Below, in pieces: positions 49,993-58,040 of a DNA stretch of 64,000 bases (positions within the stretch are counted from its first letter, which is position 1; each line of letters starts with the position of its first letter). This DNA is from Treponema sp. (GTDB taxonomy: Bacteria; Spirochaetota; Spirochaetia; Treponematales; Treponemataceae): contig JAFUFU010000026.1 of the NCBI GenBank assembly GCA_017469785.1, positions 33,509 to 97,508 on the forward strand, given 5' to 3'. The notes under the pieces are model-generated. The model was not told the DNA's origin. It made no database searches and saw only the letters and a program-made list of their open reading frames with translations. The translations under genes and the position numbers were made by a program.

Positions 49993-52170
49993 ATGGTTTC
50001 AATAAGTAATATTCAGAATTCGGAAACTTTGCCGCCATTTTACAAGGATTTTTTGGACAACAAAAGGCAACTTAATCTTTCAGAAATTGAAATCCTCAAA
50101 AAGTGCAACAAGAATTCTGATTCATCTTGGCAAAATGTTTGGGTCGATAAAGATTCTTTCGATCCTTCTCTTATCTCCTGCTGTGAGATTTATGGTTTTC
50201 TCGTAATCGGTCGCCTCTCAAATTCAACATTGAAATATCATGACTTGGCTCTTGAAGAAGGCCTTTATGATTCCTATTTAGAGAACGTGGTCATCGGTGA
50301 TGACTGCGTGGTTCGGAACGTGCGTTATCTTTCGAATTACAAAATCGGAAACCGTAACATTCTCTTCAATATTAGCGAGATGAGTGCGACTGTTCATGCA
50401 AAATTCGGAAACGGAATCCTAAAAGATGGGGAGCCTGAGTCAAACAGGATTTGGATTGGTGTTGGCAACGAAAATGACGGTCGGGCGGTTCTTGCTTTTG
50501 AGAATATGATTACTGCCGACGCTTACATTTGGTCGAAATACCGCGGTGATTTGGTCTTGCAGAGGCGGTTGTTTGAAATCACTGAAAAACAGTTCCCTAA
50601 AGAACTCAATACTTTTGGCCTCACCGGTGACGATGTTGTTATCAAAAACATGACCCTGCTTAAAGATGCGAAAATCGGTGACAGCACTTACATCAAAGGG
50701 GCTTTTAAACTCAAGAATATCACGATTCTTTCGAGCGAAGAAGAGCCTAGCCAGATTGGTGAAGGTGTCGAGATGGTAAACGGAATTCTGGGGTATGCCT
50801 CGAGAGTTTTCTATCAGGCTGTCGCAGTCCGCTTTGTTATCGGGCGAAATTGCCAGCTCAAATACGGAGCACGGCTTTTGAATTCGATTCTGGGCGATAA
50901 TTCCACTGTTTCTTGCTGTGAAATCCTCAACAATCTTATTTTCCCCTTCCATGAGCAGCATCACAATTCCTCTTTCCTTATCGCGTCTACGGTCGGCGGA
51001 CAGAGCAACATCGCTTCGGGGGCGACAATCGGCTCAAACCACAATTCCCGTGCTGCTGACGGCGAAATGTATGCCGGACGCGGGTTCTGGCCCGGTTTAT
51101 GCTCGGACTTTAAGCACAATTCCCGTTTTGCAAGCTTCGTCCTTATTTCAAAAGGAAGTTATCAGCACGAGCTTAACATTACATATCCGTTTTCTCTCAT
51201 TGCAAGCAACGGTCCCTGCGAGCCGATTACGATTATTCCGGCCTACGCCTTCATGTACAATATGTATGCGGTGGCCAGGAACAAGGCGAAATTTGAAAAA
51301 CGCGATAAGCGTAAGATAAAAATCCAGAATATCGAGACGGATCCGCTGGCTCCTGACACGATTCAGGAAGTTGAGTATGCGTTGCGCAGAATCATCGAAT
51401 TGACCGGGAATTATCTTCTTTCTCAAAAAGACCGGTCAGCTTTGGAAGCCGGCTCAAAAGACGAGCTTTACCTTGTTGCCAAGAATTTCCTTCACCGTAA
51501 TCCTGACGCAGAATTCGGCCTGGTAGACAAGGATTCCCAGAAAAAATATGGAGCGATTGTCATTAAGCCGGTCAAGGCTTACCGCTCATATCGACGCATC
51601 ATCAAATATTTTGCAGTCCGTACGCTCTGTGATTATTGCGAGCGGAATCATAAGGACCGCCTGACAAGCGAAGATATTTTCAAGATTTCGGAAATGCCGC
51701 TTTTCTTATCTTGGGTGAACGTCGGCGGGCAGATTATTCCTGAAATCCGGCTTGAGCAGCTTTTTGAGCTGATAAAAGAACATAGGATTGATTCATGGGA
51801 TAAGGTTCACGACTATTATAACGGCTGTCAGGAAATGTACGAGGAATACAAGGTTGCCTATGCCCTTAACCTGCTTGAAAAATTGTACTCACGGCCTCTT
51901 TCTGATTTCAACCGCAAGATTTTTGACGGAATTATTTCAGACGTCCTCTTTGCGAATCAGGATATGTATGACGCGACGCTCGTTTCCCGAATGAAGGACT
52001 TTGATGACGAATTCCGTATGCAGACATTCAGGAACGCCCGTGAAATGGATGCGGTTCTTGGCGGAATCACTGACAATGAATTCATCCTTGAAATGAAGCA
52101 GGAAACCTCAGCCTTTGAAAAGAAGGTAAAAACTCTGTTTACAGAACTGACTTCCCTGTCTATTGACTAA
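49993..52170 (+). CDS. DUF4954 left-handed beta-helix protein
   Basis: A 725-aa protein with hexapeptide-like strands (LENVVIGDDCVVRNVRYLSNYKIGNRN; IGRNCQLKYGARLLNSILGDNSTVSCCEILNNL; IASGATIGSNHNSRAADGE), characteristic of left-handed beta-helix transferases. It matches the DUF4954 family seen in Bacteroidetes and treponemes, with a helical C-terminal half (about 440-725). The fold resembles UDP-GlcNAc acyl- or nucleotidyltransferases, and 'YAGRGFWPGLCSDFKHNSRFASF' may line an active site, but no activity is established. It stands alone between rmuC and leuA; the leuA promoter overlaps its stop codon. Confidence 0.85.
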   Translation: MVSISNIQNSETLPPFYKDFLDNKRQLNLSEIEILKKCNKNSDSSWQNVWVDKDSFDPSLISCCEIYGFLVIGRLSNSTLKYHDLALEEGLYDSYLENVVIGDDCVVRNVRYLSNYKIGNRNILFNISEMSATVHAKFGNGILKDGEPESNRIWIGVGNENDGRAVLAFENMITADAYIWSKYRGDLVLQRRLFEITEKQFPKELNTFGLTGDDVVIKNMTLLKDAKIGDSTYIKGAFKLKNITILSSEEEPSQIGEGVEMVNGILGYASRVFYQAVAVRFVIGRNCQLKYGARLLNSILGDNSTVSCCEILNNLIFPFHEQHHNSSFLIASTVGGQSNIASGATIGSNHNSRAADGEMYAGRGFWPGLCSDFKHNSRFASFVLISKGSYQHELNITYPFSLIASNGPCEPITIIPAYAFMYNMYAVARNKAKFEKRDKRKIKIQNIETDPLAPDTIQEVEYALRRIIELTGNYLLSQKDRSALEAGSKDELYLVAKNFLHRNPDAEFGLVDKDSQKKYGAIVIKPVKAYRSYRRIIKYFAVRTLCDYCERNHKDRLTSEDIFKISEMPLFLSWVNVGGQIIPEIRLEQLFELIKEHRIDSWDKVHDYYNGCQEMYEEYKVAYALNLLEKLYSRPLSDFNRKIFDGIISDVLFANQDMYDATLVSRMKDFDDEFRMQTFRNAREMDAVLGGITDNEFILEMKQETSAFEKKVKTLFTELTSLSID

Positions 52171-52191
52171 AAACCAGTAAAAAAGGATAAT
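52163..52191 (+). promoter_or_regulatory. sigma-70-type promoter of the leu leader-leuA transcript
   Basis: TTGACT (52163-52168), 17-bp spacer, GATAAT (52186-52191). The leader-peptide ATG (52198) begins 6 nt after the -10 box, so the leader ORF would be at the very 5' end of the RNA. Confidence 0.75.
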
Positions 52192-52197
52192 ATTGTT

Positions 52198-52245
52198 ATG
52201 TTTACACTATCGCTACTACTTCTGACTGAATCTTTCTCAAACTAG
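52198..52245 (+). CDS. Leucine attenuator leader peptide
   Basis: A 15-codon ORF encodes MFTLSLLLLTESFSN and stops with TAG. Five of its codons are Leu, four of them consecutive (CTA CTA CTT CTG), with a further CTA upstream. CTA appears rare in the neighbouring coding genes. It is followed 46 bp later by an intrinsic terminator and then by leuA, the first enzyme of leucine synthesis. This is the layout of a classical amino-acid attenuation leader: ribosome stalling at the Leu codons during leucine shortage would allow an antiterminator. I did not resolve the competing RNA structure. No promoter or ribosome binding site other than the box at 52186-52191 is needed. Confidence 0.8.
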   Translation: MFTLSLLLLTESFSN

Positions 52246-52290
52246 CTGAAAGCTTGGCCTGGTAGTGGTATCATATTTTCGTACATTACA

Positions 52291-52322
52291 AGACCTGCTG
52301 CTTTTGGCGGCAGGTCTTTTTT
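52291..52322 (+). terminator. leuA attenuator terminator
   Basis: AGACCTGC (52291-52298) pairs perfectly with GCAGGTCT (52310-52317) and is followed by T6. It lies between the Leu leader peptide and leuA. Confidence 0.9.
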
Positions 52323-52370
52323 ATTATGTCATGCTGAGTTTATTTTCAGCATCTCGCAAAGGAGAACAAA

Positions 52371-54041
52371 ATGAATGCAAAAAAGTACAGAGCATTTCCC
52401 GCGATTCCAATCGAGAATCGCACATGGCCTTCAAAACGAATCACGAAAGCACCAATCTGGTGTTCTGTTGATCTTCGCGACGGAAATCAGGCCCTTATCG
52501 ACCCGATGGGAATCGAGACAAAACTTGCTTTTTTTGACCTCCTTGTAAAGCTTGGCTTTAAAGAAATCGAAATCGGTTTTCCGTCAGCCAGCGACACTGA
52601 ATACGATTTTATCCGCCGTCTCATAGACGAAAACCGCATTCCGTCCGACGTGACGATTCAGGTTTTGTGTCAGGCCCGGGAAAAGCTTGTACGCCGCACC
52701 ATGGAATGCATCAAGGGCGCGCCCAGCGTAATCTTCCATATTTACAATTCTACATCTCCTGCCCAGCGAAAATATACTTTCAACAAGAGTAAGGAAGAAA
52801 TCATCAAAATCGCTGTTGACGGCGTAAAATGCATCAAAGAGTGCATGAAGGATTTGAGCGAAGAAGACCGCAAAAAGATTCGCCTTGAATACTCGCCCGA
52901 AAGCTTCTCAATGACCGAAATCGATTATGCCATCGAAATCTGTGAGGCCGTGGGAAACGAGTGGGGCTGGTCAAAAGATAATAAAATCATCTTTAATCTT
53001 CCGACAACCGTTGAGTGCTACACTCCCAACATTTACGCTGACTCAATCGAATATTTCGCCTCAAAAATCTCTCACAGGGATTGCGTGATTATATCAACCC
53101 ACTGCCACAATGACCGGGGAACGGGCGTCGCTTCCTGTGAGCTTGGTCTTTTGGCGGGAGCCGACCGTGTTGAAGGCTGTCTCTTCGGAAACGGCGAGCG
53201 CACTGGAAACCTTGACATCGTAACGGTCGCCCTCAACATGTTCAGCGAGGGAGTTGATCCAGAACTTGATTTTTCAAATCTCCCTGACATCGCCGACGCA
53301 TATCAGGATTACACCAAAATGGAAATCAATCCCCGCTCTCCTTATGCAGGCGGTTTGGCTTACACTGCTCTTTCTGGCGGTCATCAGGACGCAATCGCAA
53401 AGGGCTTTGCTGCCCGTGCAAAAATGAGCGAGGACGCAATCTGGGACGTTCCATATCTTCTCATAGATCCTCACGATATCGGCCGCAAGTACGAGGGCAT
53501 CATCCGAATCAATTCCCAGAGCGGAAAGGGCGGAGCCAGCTTCATTCTGGAGCACAACTACGGTTACGCAATCCCGAAGGCCATGCAGCCTGCAATAGGA
53601 AATCTTATCAAGGCAAAGAGCGATGCCGCCCAGCGTGAGCTCCAGCCTGAGGAAATCCTTAAATTCTTCGAGGAGCAGTGGATTGGCAGAAAAGAGCCGT
53701 TGTCCGTCCTTGATTTGGCCTCAACCCAGCTTGAGGGCCACGACGAGAGCGAGCATGTCGCCTGCCGCGGTGTTGTCCTTTACAAGGGCGAAAAATACTC
53801 AATCGGAGGCAAGGGAAACGGTCCGCTGGATTCATTTGTCTCGGCTCTTTCGGGAACTCCGGTTCCAGAATTCAATATCACTGCCTTCCATGAGCATTCT
53901 CTTGGACAAGGAAGCGATACCAGCGCGGTTGCTTATGTTGAGATTACAATGGCTGATGGTTCACAGAAATGGGGTGTCGGAAAATCATCAAATGTCGGAA
54001 AAGCCGGTATTGGCGCCGTCGTAAGCGCATTGAATCAGTAA
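52371..54041 (+). CDS. leuA: 2-Isopropylmalate synthase
   Basis: LeuA (556 aa) condenses acetyl-CoA with 2-ketoisovalerate, the committed step of leucine synthesis. The long LeuA2-type is recognised by the N-terminus 'NAKKYRAFPAIPIENRTWPSKRITKAPIWCSVDLRDGNQAL', the metal ligands in LRDGNQ and HCHNDRGTG and 'GNGERTGNLDIV'. A C-terminal regulatory domain (about 430-556) for leucine feedback ends 'TSAVAYVEITMADGSQKWGVG'. AAGGAG precedes the ATG by 6 nt. No other leu genes follow: an M16 peptidase is next. Control is likely double, by attenuation at the RNA level and by the feedback domain. Confidence 0.95.
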   Translation: MNAKKYRAFPAIPIENRTWPSKRITKAPIWCSVDLRDGNQALIDPMGIETKLAFFDLLVKLGFKEIEIGFPSASDTEYDFIRRLIDENRIPSDVTIQVLCQAREKLVRRTMECIKGAPSVIFHIYNSTSPAQRKYTFNKSKEEIIKIAVDGVKCIKECMKDLSEEDRKKIRLEYSPESFSMTEIDYAIEICEAVGNEWGWSKDNKIIFNLPTTVECYTPNIYADSIEYFASKISHRDCVIISTHCHNDRGTGVASCELGLLAGADRVEGCLFGNGERTGNLDIVTVALNMFSEGVDPELDFSNLPDIADAYQDYTKMEINPRSPYAGGLAYTALSGGHQDAIAKGFAARAKMSEDAIWDVPYLLIDPHDIGRKYEGIIRINSQSGKGGASFILEHNYGYAIPKAMQPAIGNLIKAKSDAAQRELQPEEILKFFEEQWIGRKEPLSVLDLASTQLEGHDESEHVACRGVVLYKGEKYSIGGKGNGPLDSFVSALSGTPVPEFNITAFHEHSLGQGSDTSAVAYVEITMADGSQKWGVGKSSNVGKAGIGAVVSALNQ

Positions 54042-54057
54042 GGCAGGGTTGTCTTTG

Positions 54058-55584
54058 ATGTTAAAAAAGAGATTTTTATTTGTCTTGGTTTTTGCCTGTC
54101 TCTTTTCAGTTTTTTGCGAAAGAACTTCAATTGACGGAGTGTACCGCTACAAACTTGAAAACGGGCTTGAGCTTTTTGTTGCAGAAAATGATTCCGCGCC
54201 CCTTGCCTATATCGAAATCGCTGTTCGCGCAGGTGCTGTTACGCAAACTCCAGAAACGGCTGGTTTGTTCCACTTGTATGAGCACATGATGTTCAAGGGA
54301 AATGCAAAATACGAAAATCAGGATGCTTTCACTGATGCTGCCAACGAAATGGGGCGTATTGACGAGAATGGCTCGACTGGCGTGGACAGAGTGAATTATT
54401 TTTTCACAGTACCTTCTTCTCAAGTTCGTAACGGGCTTGAATTCTGGTCTTACGCGATTCGTACTCCAAAGTTGAATGAAGGCGAGCTTGAGAATGAAAA
54501 GGCCGTCGTTTTGTCTGAAATCGGAGCAGATTTTACGGATCCTGCCCATATCCGCTCCGCAGCCTTGTTCAAGACCATGTTCCCAAGAAGCCCATGGCGC
54601 CTTGATCCTTCAGGAAATCCTGTCGTCGTTCGGAACGCCACCGCTGAAACTCTCAGGGACATACAAAAAAAATATTACGTTCCGGCAAATTCGGCAATTT
54701 TTGTCGGTGGAGATGTCCGGCATGATGAGGTTTATCAATATGTCAGCGAAATTTATTCCGACTGGAAGAACCCTGCGGAAGCGGTGGCCTTTGAAGAGCC
54801 TGAGTCAAAAAAGCCTCTTCTTCGGGACAAGAAACTTGTTTTTGTAAATCCGGGAAGCTCGGACGGCATAATTCAAATTTCATATTATCTTCGCGGCCCT
54901 GATGGAGAGACGGACGCATCTGATACCTATGCGGCTGACGTGTGGACTGCCCTCGTGAACAGCCCCAGCGGTATATTCGCCCGGACTTTTATTTCAGAGC
55001 CTGCGCTGGAAATCCCTGAGAGCGATTACATCGGTGCTTCCTATCCGACACGGCGGGCAAGCGGTCTTATTGGATTTTATGGAGCCATGCTGAATGTACC
55101 CAAAGATGAAGCCCGTGACGGTAATTATGGATTTGGGGATTTTTCCGTCCTCCCTTCAAATGGATTGAATCCTGCCGAAAAAGCCGATTTTTTTCTTTCC
55201 GTCCTAAAACAGAAAGCTGTCCCTGCCATGTGCGACAAGTCTGTTTTTTTCAAAGACAAAAGCGTGGATTTTGTGATTCGGCAGCTGGAAGACGGGCGGA
55301 TTTATGAGCTTGAGGAAGCCGAGTCCGTGCTTTCCTCTCTTTCTTTTTTCTGGTCAAGTTGCGGCTCGGATTATTTTTTCTCTTACGATGATAATATTGC
55401 TTCCGTTACTGAAGATGATGTCATCGCTTTCGTGCAGAAATACATTCAGGGAAAATCCGGAACTCTTCTTGTTTCTGTCAGCCCTGAAATCTGGTCAAAA
55501 TATAAAAATGCCTTTCTTTCAAATGGTTATGAAGAAATCCGGGCGGAACAGGCTTTCTGGCAGAATGATTATGCCGGTAACTAA
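54058..55584 (+). CDS. M16-family zinc metallopeptidase, catalytically intact
   Basis: A 508-aa exported protein with signal LKKRFLFVLVFACLFSVFC. The mature part has the inverted zinc motif HLYEH in GLFHLYEHMMFKG and the third ligand Glu in 'ELENEKAVVLSEI'. The C-terminal half is a second M16 fold ('KKYYVPANSAIFVGGDV'). It forms an active-inactive pair with the next gene, the common bacterial arrangement. The substrate is probably periplasmic peptides, but unproven. ATG 54058 was chosen over TTG 54049. Confidence 0.88.
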   Translation: MLKKRFLFVLVFACLFSVFCERTSIDGVYRYKLENGLELFVAENDSAPLAYIEIAVRAGAVTQTPETAGLFHLYEHMMFKGNAKYENQDAFTDAANEMGRIDENGSTGVDRVNYFFTVPSSQVRNGLEFWSYAIRTPKLNEGELENEKAVVLSEIGADFTDPAHIRSAALFKTMFPRSPWRLDPSGNPVVVRNATAETLRDIQKKYYVPANSAIFVGGDVRHDEVYQYVSEIYSDWKNPAEAVAFEEPESKKPLLRDKKLVFVNPGSSDGIIQISYYLRGPDGETDASDTYAADVWTALVNSPSGIFARTFISEPALEIPESDYIGASYPTRRASGLIGFYGAMLNVPKDEARDGNYGFGDFSVLPSNGLNPAEKADFFLSVLKQKAVPAMCDKSVFFKDKSVDFVIRQLEDGRIYELEEAESVLSSLSFFWSSCGSDYFFSYDDNIASVTEDDVIAFVQKYIQGKSGTLLVSVSPEIWSKYKNAFLSNGYEEIRAEQAFWQNDYAGN

Positions 55585-55602
55585 TGTGATGGGGGATATG
55601 AG

Positions 55603-56991
55603 ATGAATTCTAAATTGAAATTATTGCTTAAGAATTTATATGGAGGCCTGTCTCTTGTTTTTTTTGCTTTTGCGACGATTTTCCTTTATTCCTGCGGATC
55701 GACAAAAAATACCGTTGCCGCTCCTTCGGAGGTCTCTGAATTTTCAAAAAAACAGCTCTCAAATGGAATTCCTGTGATTTTCAAGCAGAACCGTGGCAGT
55801 AAAATCGTTGTCCTCAAGATGGTTTTCGAGGGCGGAACAAGTGCGATTGACAGGACGATGAGCGGAATCGAGAATCTTACCCTTGACTTGATGCTGCGCG
55901 GCTCTGAAAAATATCCTTATGCGAAGATCCAGCAGCTCGAATACGAAAAGAGCTTTTCTTTTTCATCTTCTTCGGGAAAAGATTATTCTACTATCGGTTT
56001 TGTCTGTATTCAGCGTGATCTTGCGGAAGTCCTTGATATTTTTTCTGAATGCCTGATGCATCCGCAGTTTTTGGAATCTGACTTCAACCAGAAAATGGTC
56101 GAGGCAGCCTCTGCGATTTCTGCCAGAAAAGCTGATCCTTCCGGGGCTTTGGGAACTGCCATTACGAAATCGGTGTTCAAAAATCATCCCTACGAAACGA
56201 GTTCCCTTATAACCGAAGATTCCTTGCCAAATATAAAATTGAATTTGGTGCTGGGGACTTATCAGGAGCTTTTGAGCGCCCTTCGAATAAAAATCATCGT
56301 TGTCGGGAATTTCAATTCTGAGCTTATAAATGATTTCACGGGAGAGCTTGAGGCTTCTTTTGGAAGTATCCAGAGAAAGGCATTTTCTCTTCCAAAAATC
56401 CCTAAAGTTTTTGTGAATGCAGAGACCTTGCGTATTGCGAACGAGCAGGCCGGAGACACGGGATATGTGGCCGGCTTGTTCAGCTGTCCTTCCCGCAACG
56501 ATGCTGACTATATTCCTTTCGCTATCGCGACGATGTATCTCGATGACTTGCTTTTTTCTCAGGTCCGGGAAAAGGCTGGTGCAGTTTATTCCATAAATAC
56601 TGGCGTTCTTGGCGGAAAGGAGTTTGTTGCCGTTCTTTCAGGATATAAGGTCACTGACAAAGAGAATTTCAAGAAAGCTGTTTTTGATACGATTCTTTCA
56701 TACGACGAGAAGGCTATTGAGCAGAAACTTTCTCAGTACAAGAACAAATATATTTCTTCGCTTTTCAGTTCGTCACAGAGCGCGTCTGGTGTGGCTTCGA
56801 ATATTATTTCCAGCATTGAGTATTATGGAGCTGAAGACGCTTATATGCATCGTGTTGACTCTGTCCAGTCAGTAAATGCCCGGCAGGTAATTGATGCATA
56901 CAAAAAATATGTGCTTCCTGTTGCCCAGCGGAACAATGCCCAGTGGGTTATTGTAGACGGAAAAGATAATCTCCAGAAATACGATTTTTAA
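55603..56991 (+). CDS. M16-family peptidase-like lipoprotein, inactive partner
   Basis: The 462-aa protein has a lipobox signal ending IFLYSC and M16 folds ('NGIPVIFKQNRGSKIVVLKMVFEGGTS', 'LYLDDLLFSQVREKAGAVYSINTG'). At the position of HxxEH it reads 'GIENLTLDLMLRG', so the zinc motif is missing. In such pairs the partner supplies the R/Y residues that bind substrate (here REKAGAVYS). GGGGG precedes the ATG, 18 bp after the active subunit. Confidence 0.88.
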   Translation: MNSKLKLLLKNLYGGLSLVFFAFATIFLYSCGSTKNTVAAPSEVSEFSKKQLSNGIPVIFKQNRGSKIVVLKMVFEGGTSAIDRTMSGIENLTLDLMLRGSEKYPYAKIQQLEYEKSFSFSSSSGKDYSTIGFVCIQRDLAEVLDIFSECLMHPQFLESDFNQKMVEAASAISARKADPSGALGTAITKSVFKNHPYETSSLITEDSLPNIKLNLVLGTYQELLSALRIKIIVVGNFNSELINDFTGELEASFGSIQRKAFSLPKIPKVFVNAETLRIANEQAGDTGYVAGLFSCPSRNDADYIPFAIATMYLDDLLFSQVREKAGAVYSINTGVLGGKEFVAVLSGYKVTDKENFKKAVFDTILSYDEKAIEQKLSQYKNKYISSLFSSSQSASGVASNIISSIEYYGAEDAYMHRVDSVQSVNARQVIDAYKKYVLPVAQRNNAQWVIVDGKDNLQKYDF

Positions 56992-57024
56992 AACGAAAAC
57001 ATCAAAAAAAATGTCTGTTTTGCT

Positions 57025-57068
57025 AAAGCCTTGAGGAAAATCAAGCGCTTCAGAAAGCAGGCTTTTTT
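57025..57068 (+). terminator. terminator-like structure after the M16 pair
   Basis: AAAGCC and GGCTTT enclose two smaller stems (CTTGA/TCAAG and GCTT/AAGC), followed by a T run. It is a multi-branch terminator rather than a simple stem. Confidence 0.5.
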
Positions 57069-57082
57069 ATTATGAGCGTTTT

Positions 57083-57901
57083 TTAAACCGAAGGCTTCTC
57101 GTAGTCTGTCCTGTCCAAATCGCTGGAGCGAATAGAAGCGCGCAGTGCCGTAGTGAGGTTTTCTGCGATATATCCGCGGATTTTATTGATAGCGTTTGGA
57201 GTTGTTGATGCCGTGAACATGATGACGACCAGAAGGAAATCGCCGGCGTCTTTTATGGCAGAAATCTTAATGTCAACAGAAACCTGTACACTCTTGAGAT
57301 TGAGGGTGACATTTTCGATAATCTGGTTGATGAATACCGCGTTCGCCTGTCCAGAGGAAAGTTTTGCCGCAATTCCCACGGAAGAAATGTCGATGATTTT
57401 GAGCTTGAACATGCGGTTGTCTTTGAGCCAGAGCAAATCAGCCTGTGATTCGTTGAGACAATTTGCGCGGACGTATTTTCGCAATCCTTTTGCGCCTTGT
57501 GCGTCGATTGCTTTTACAATCTCGTGAAAAAGCTCCTCGGAATCCTTATGCAAATCGAAGAGACCAGCATCGTATTGAAGGTCTGAGAGAAAATTCTGCT
57601 TTTTGTCATCGGGAAGCTCCGATATGAAAATTCCCATGTCGAGGGATTTAAATACGTTTTCTTCTTCAAAAGATTTTAGGAAATTGTGCCAGCCTTTTAG
57701 CGTAAGTTGTGACTCTGTGATAAAAAAGCAAATTGAATCAGCATTTTTTCGGAGAAGAGGTTTCGCTTTTCTGTAGTCATCAATAGCATAGACTTCATAT
57801 TCCATAAGCCGCAATCTATCGATGACGCTTGTTTCAAAACTTACGGTCGGGTTGACAAAGAAAACCTTTCGACCGTAAATGGATTTGTCTGCATCTGCCA
57901 T
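57083..57901 (-). CDS. PilZ-domain protein with receiver-like N-terminus
   Basis: A 272-aa cytoplasmic protein. The N-terminal about 130 residues have a receiver-like alternation ('RKVFFVNPTVSFETSVIDRLRLMEYEVYAIDDYRKAKPLL') but no clear phosphoacceptor. The PilZ domain follows with RKYVR (RxxxR) and DISSVG (DxSxxG), the c-di-GMP-binding motifs, and both are intact. It is a likely effector for the cyclases in the window, perhaps of motility or gene expression. Start has TAGGAG upstream. It converges with the M16 genes. Confidence 0.82.
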   Translation of the reverse strand: MADADKSIYGRKVFFVNPTVSFETSVIDRLRLMEYEVYAIDDYRKAKPLLRKNADSICFFITESQLTLKGWHNFLKSFEEENVFKSLDMGIFISELPDDKKQNFLSDLQYDAGLFDLHKDSEELFHEIVKAIDAQGAKGLRKYVRANCLNESQADLLWLKDNRMFKLKIIDISSVGIAAKLSSGQANAVFINQIIENVTLNLKSVQVSVDIKISAIKDAGDFLLVVIMFTASTTPNAINKIRGYIAENLTTALRASIRSSDLDRTDYEKPSV

Positions 57902-58040
57902 AAAACACTCCTATTCTTACTCTCTCCATGTATATACTATACATAGGGCCTGACATTTGGAAGAGTAGACGCACTAAAACTCTTAAAATTATATAAGAGT
58001 TTTAGCAATTTCACAATAGAAAATTATTTGGTTGTTCGTT

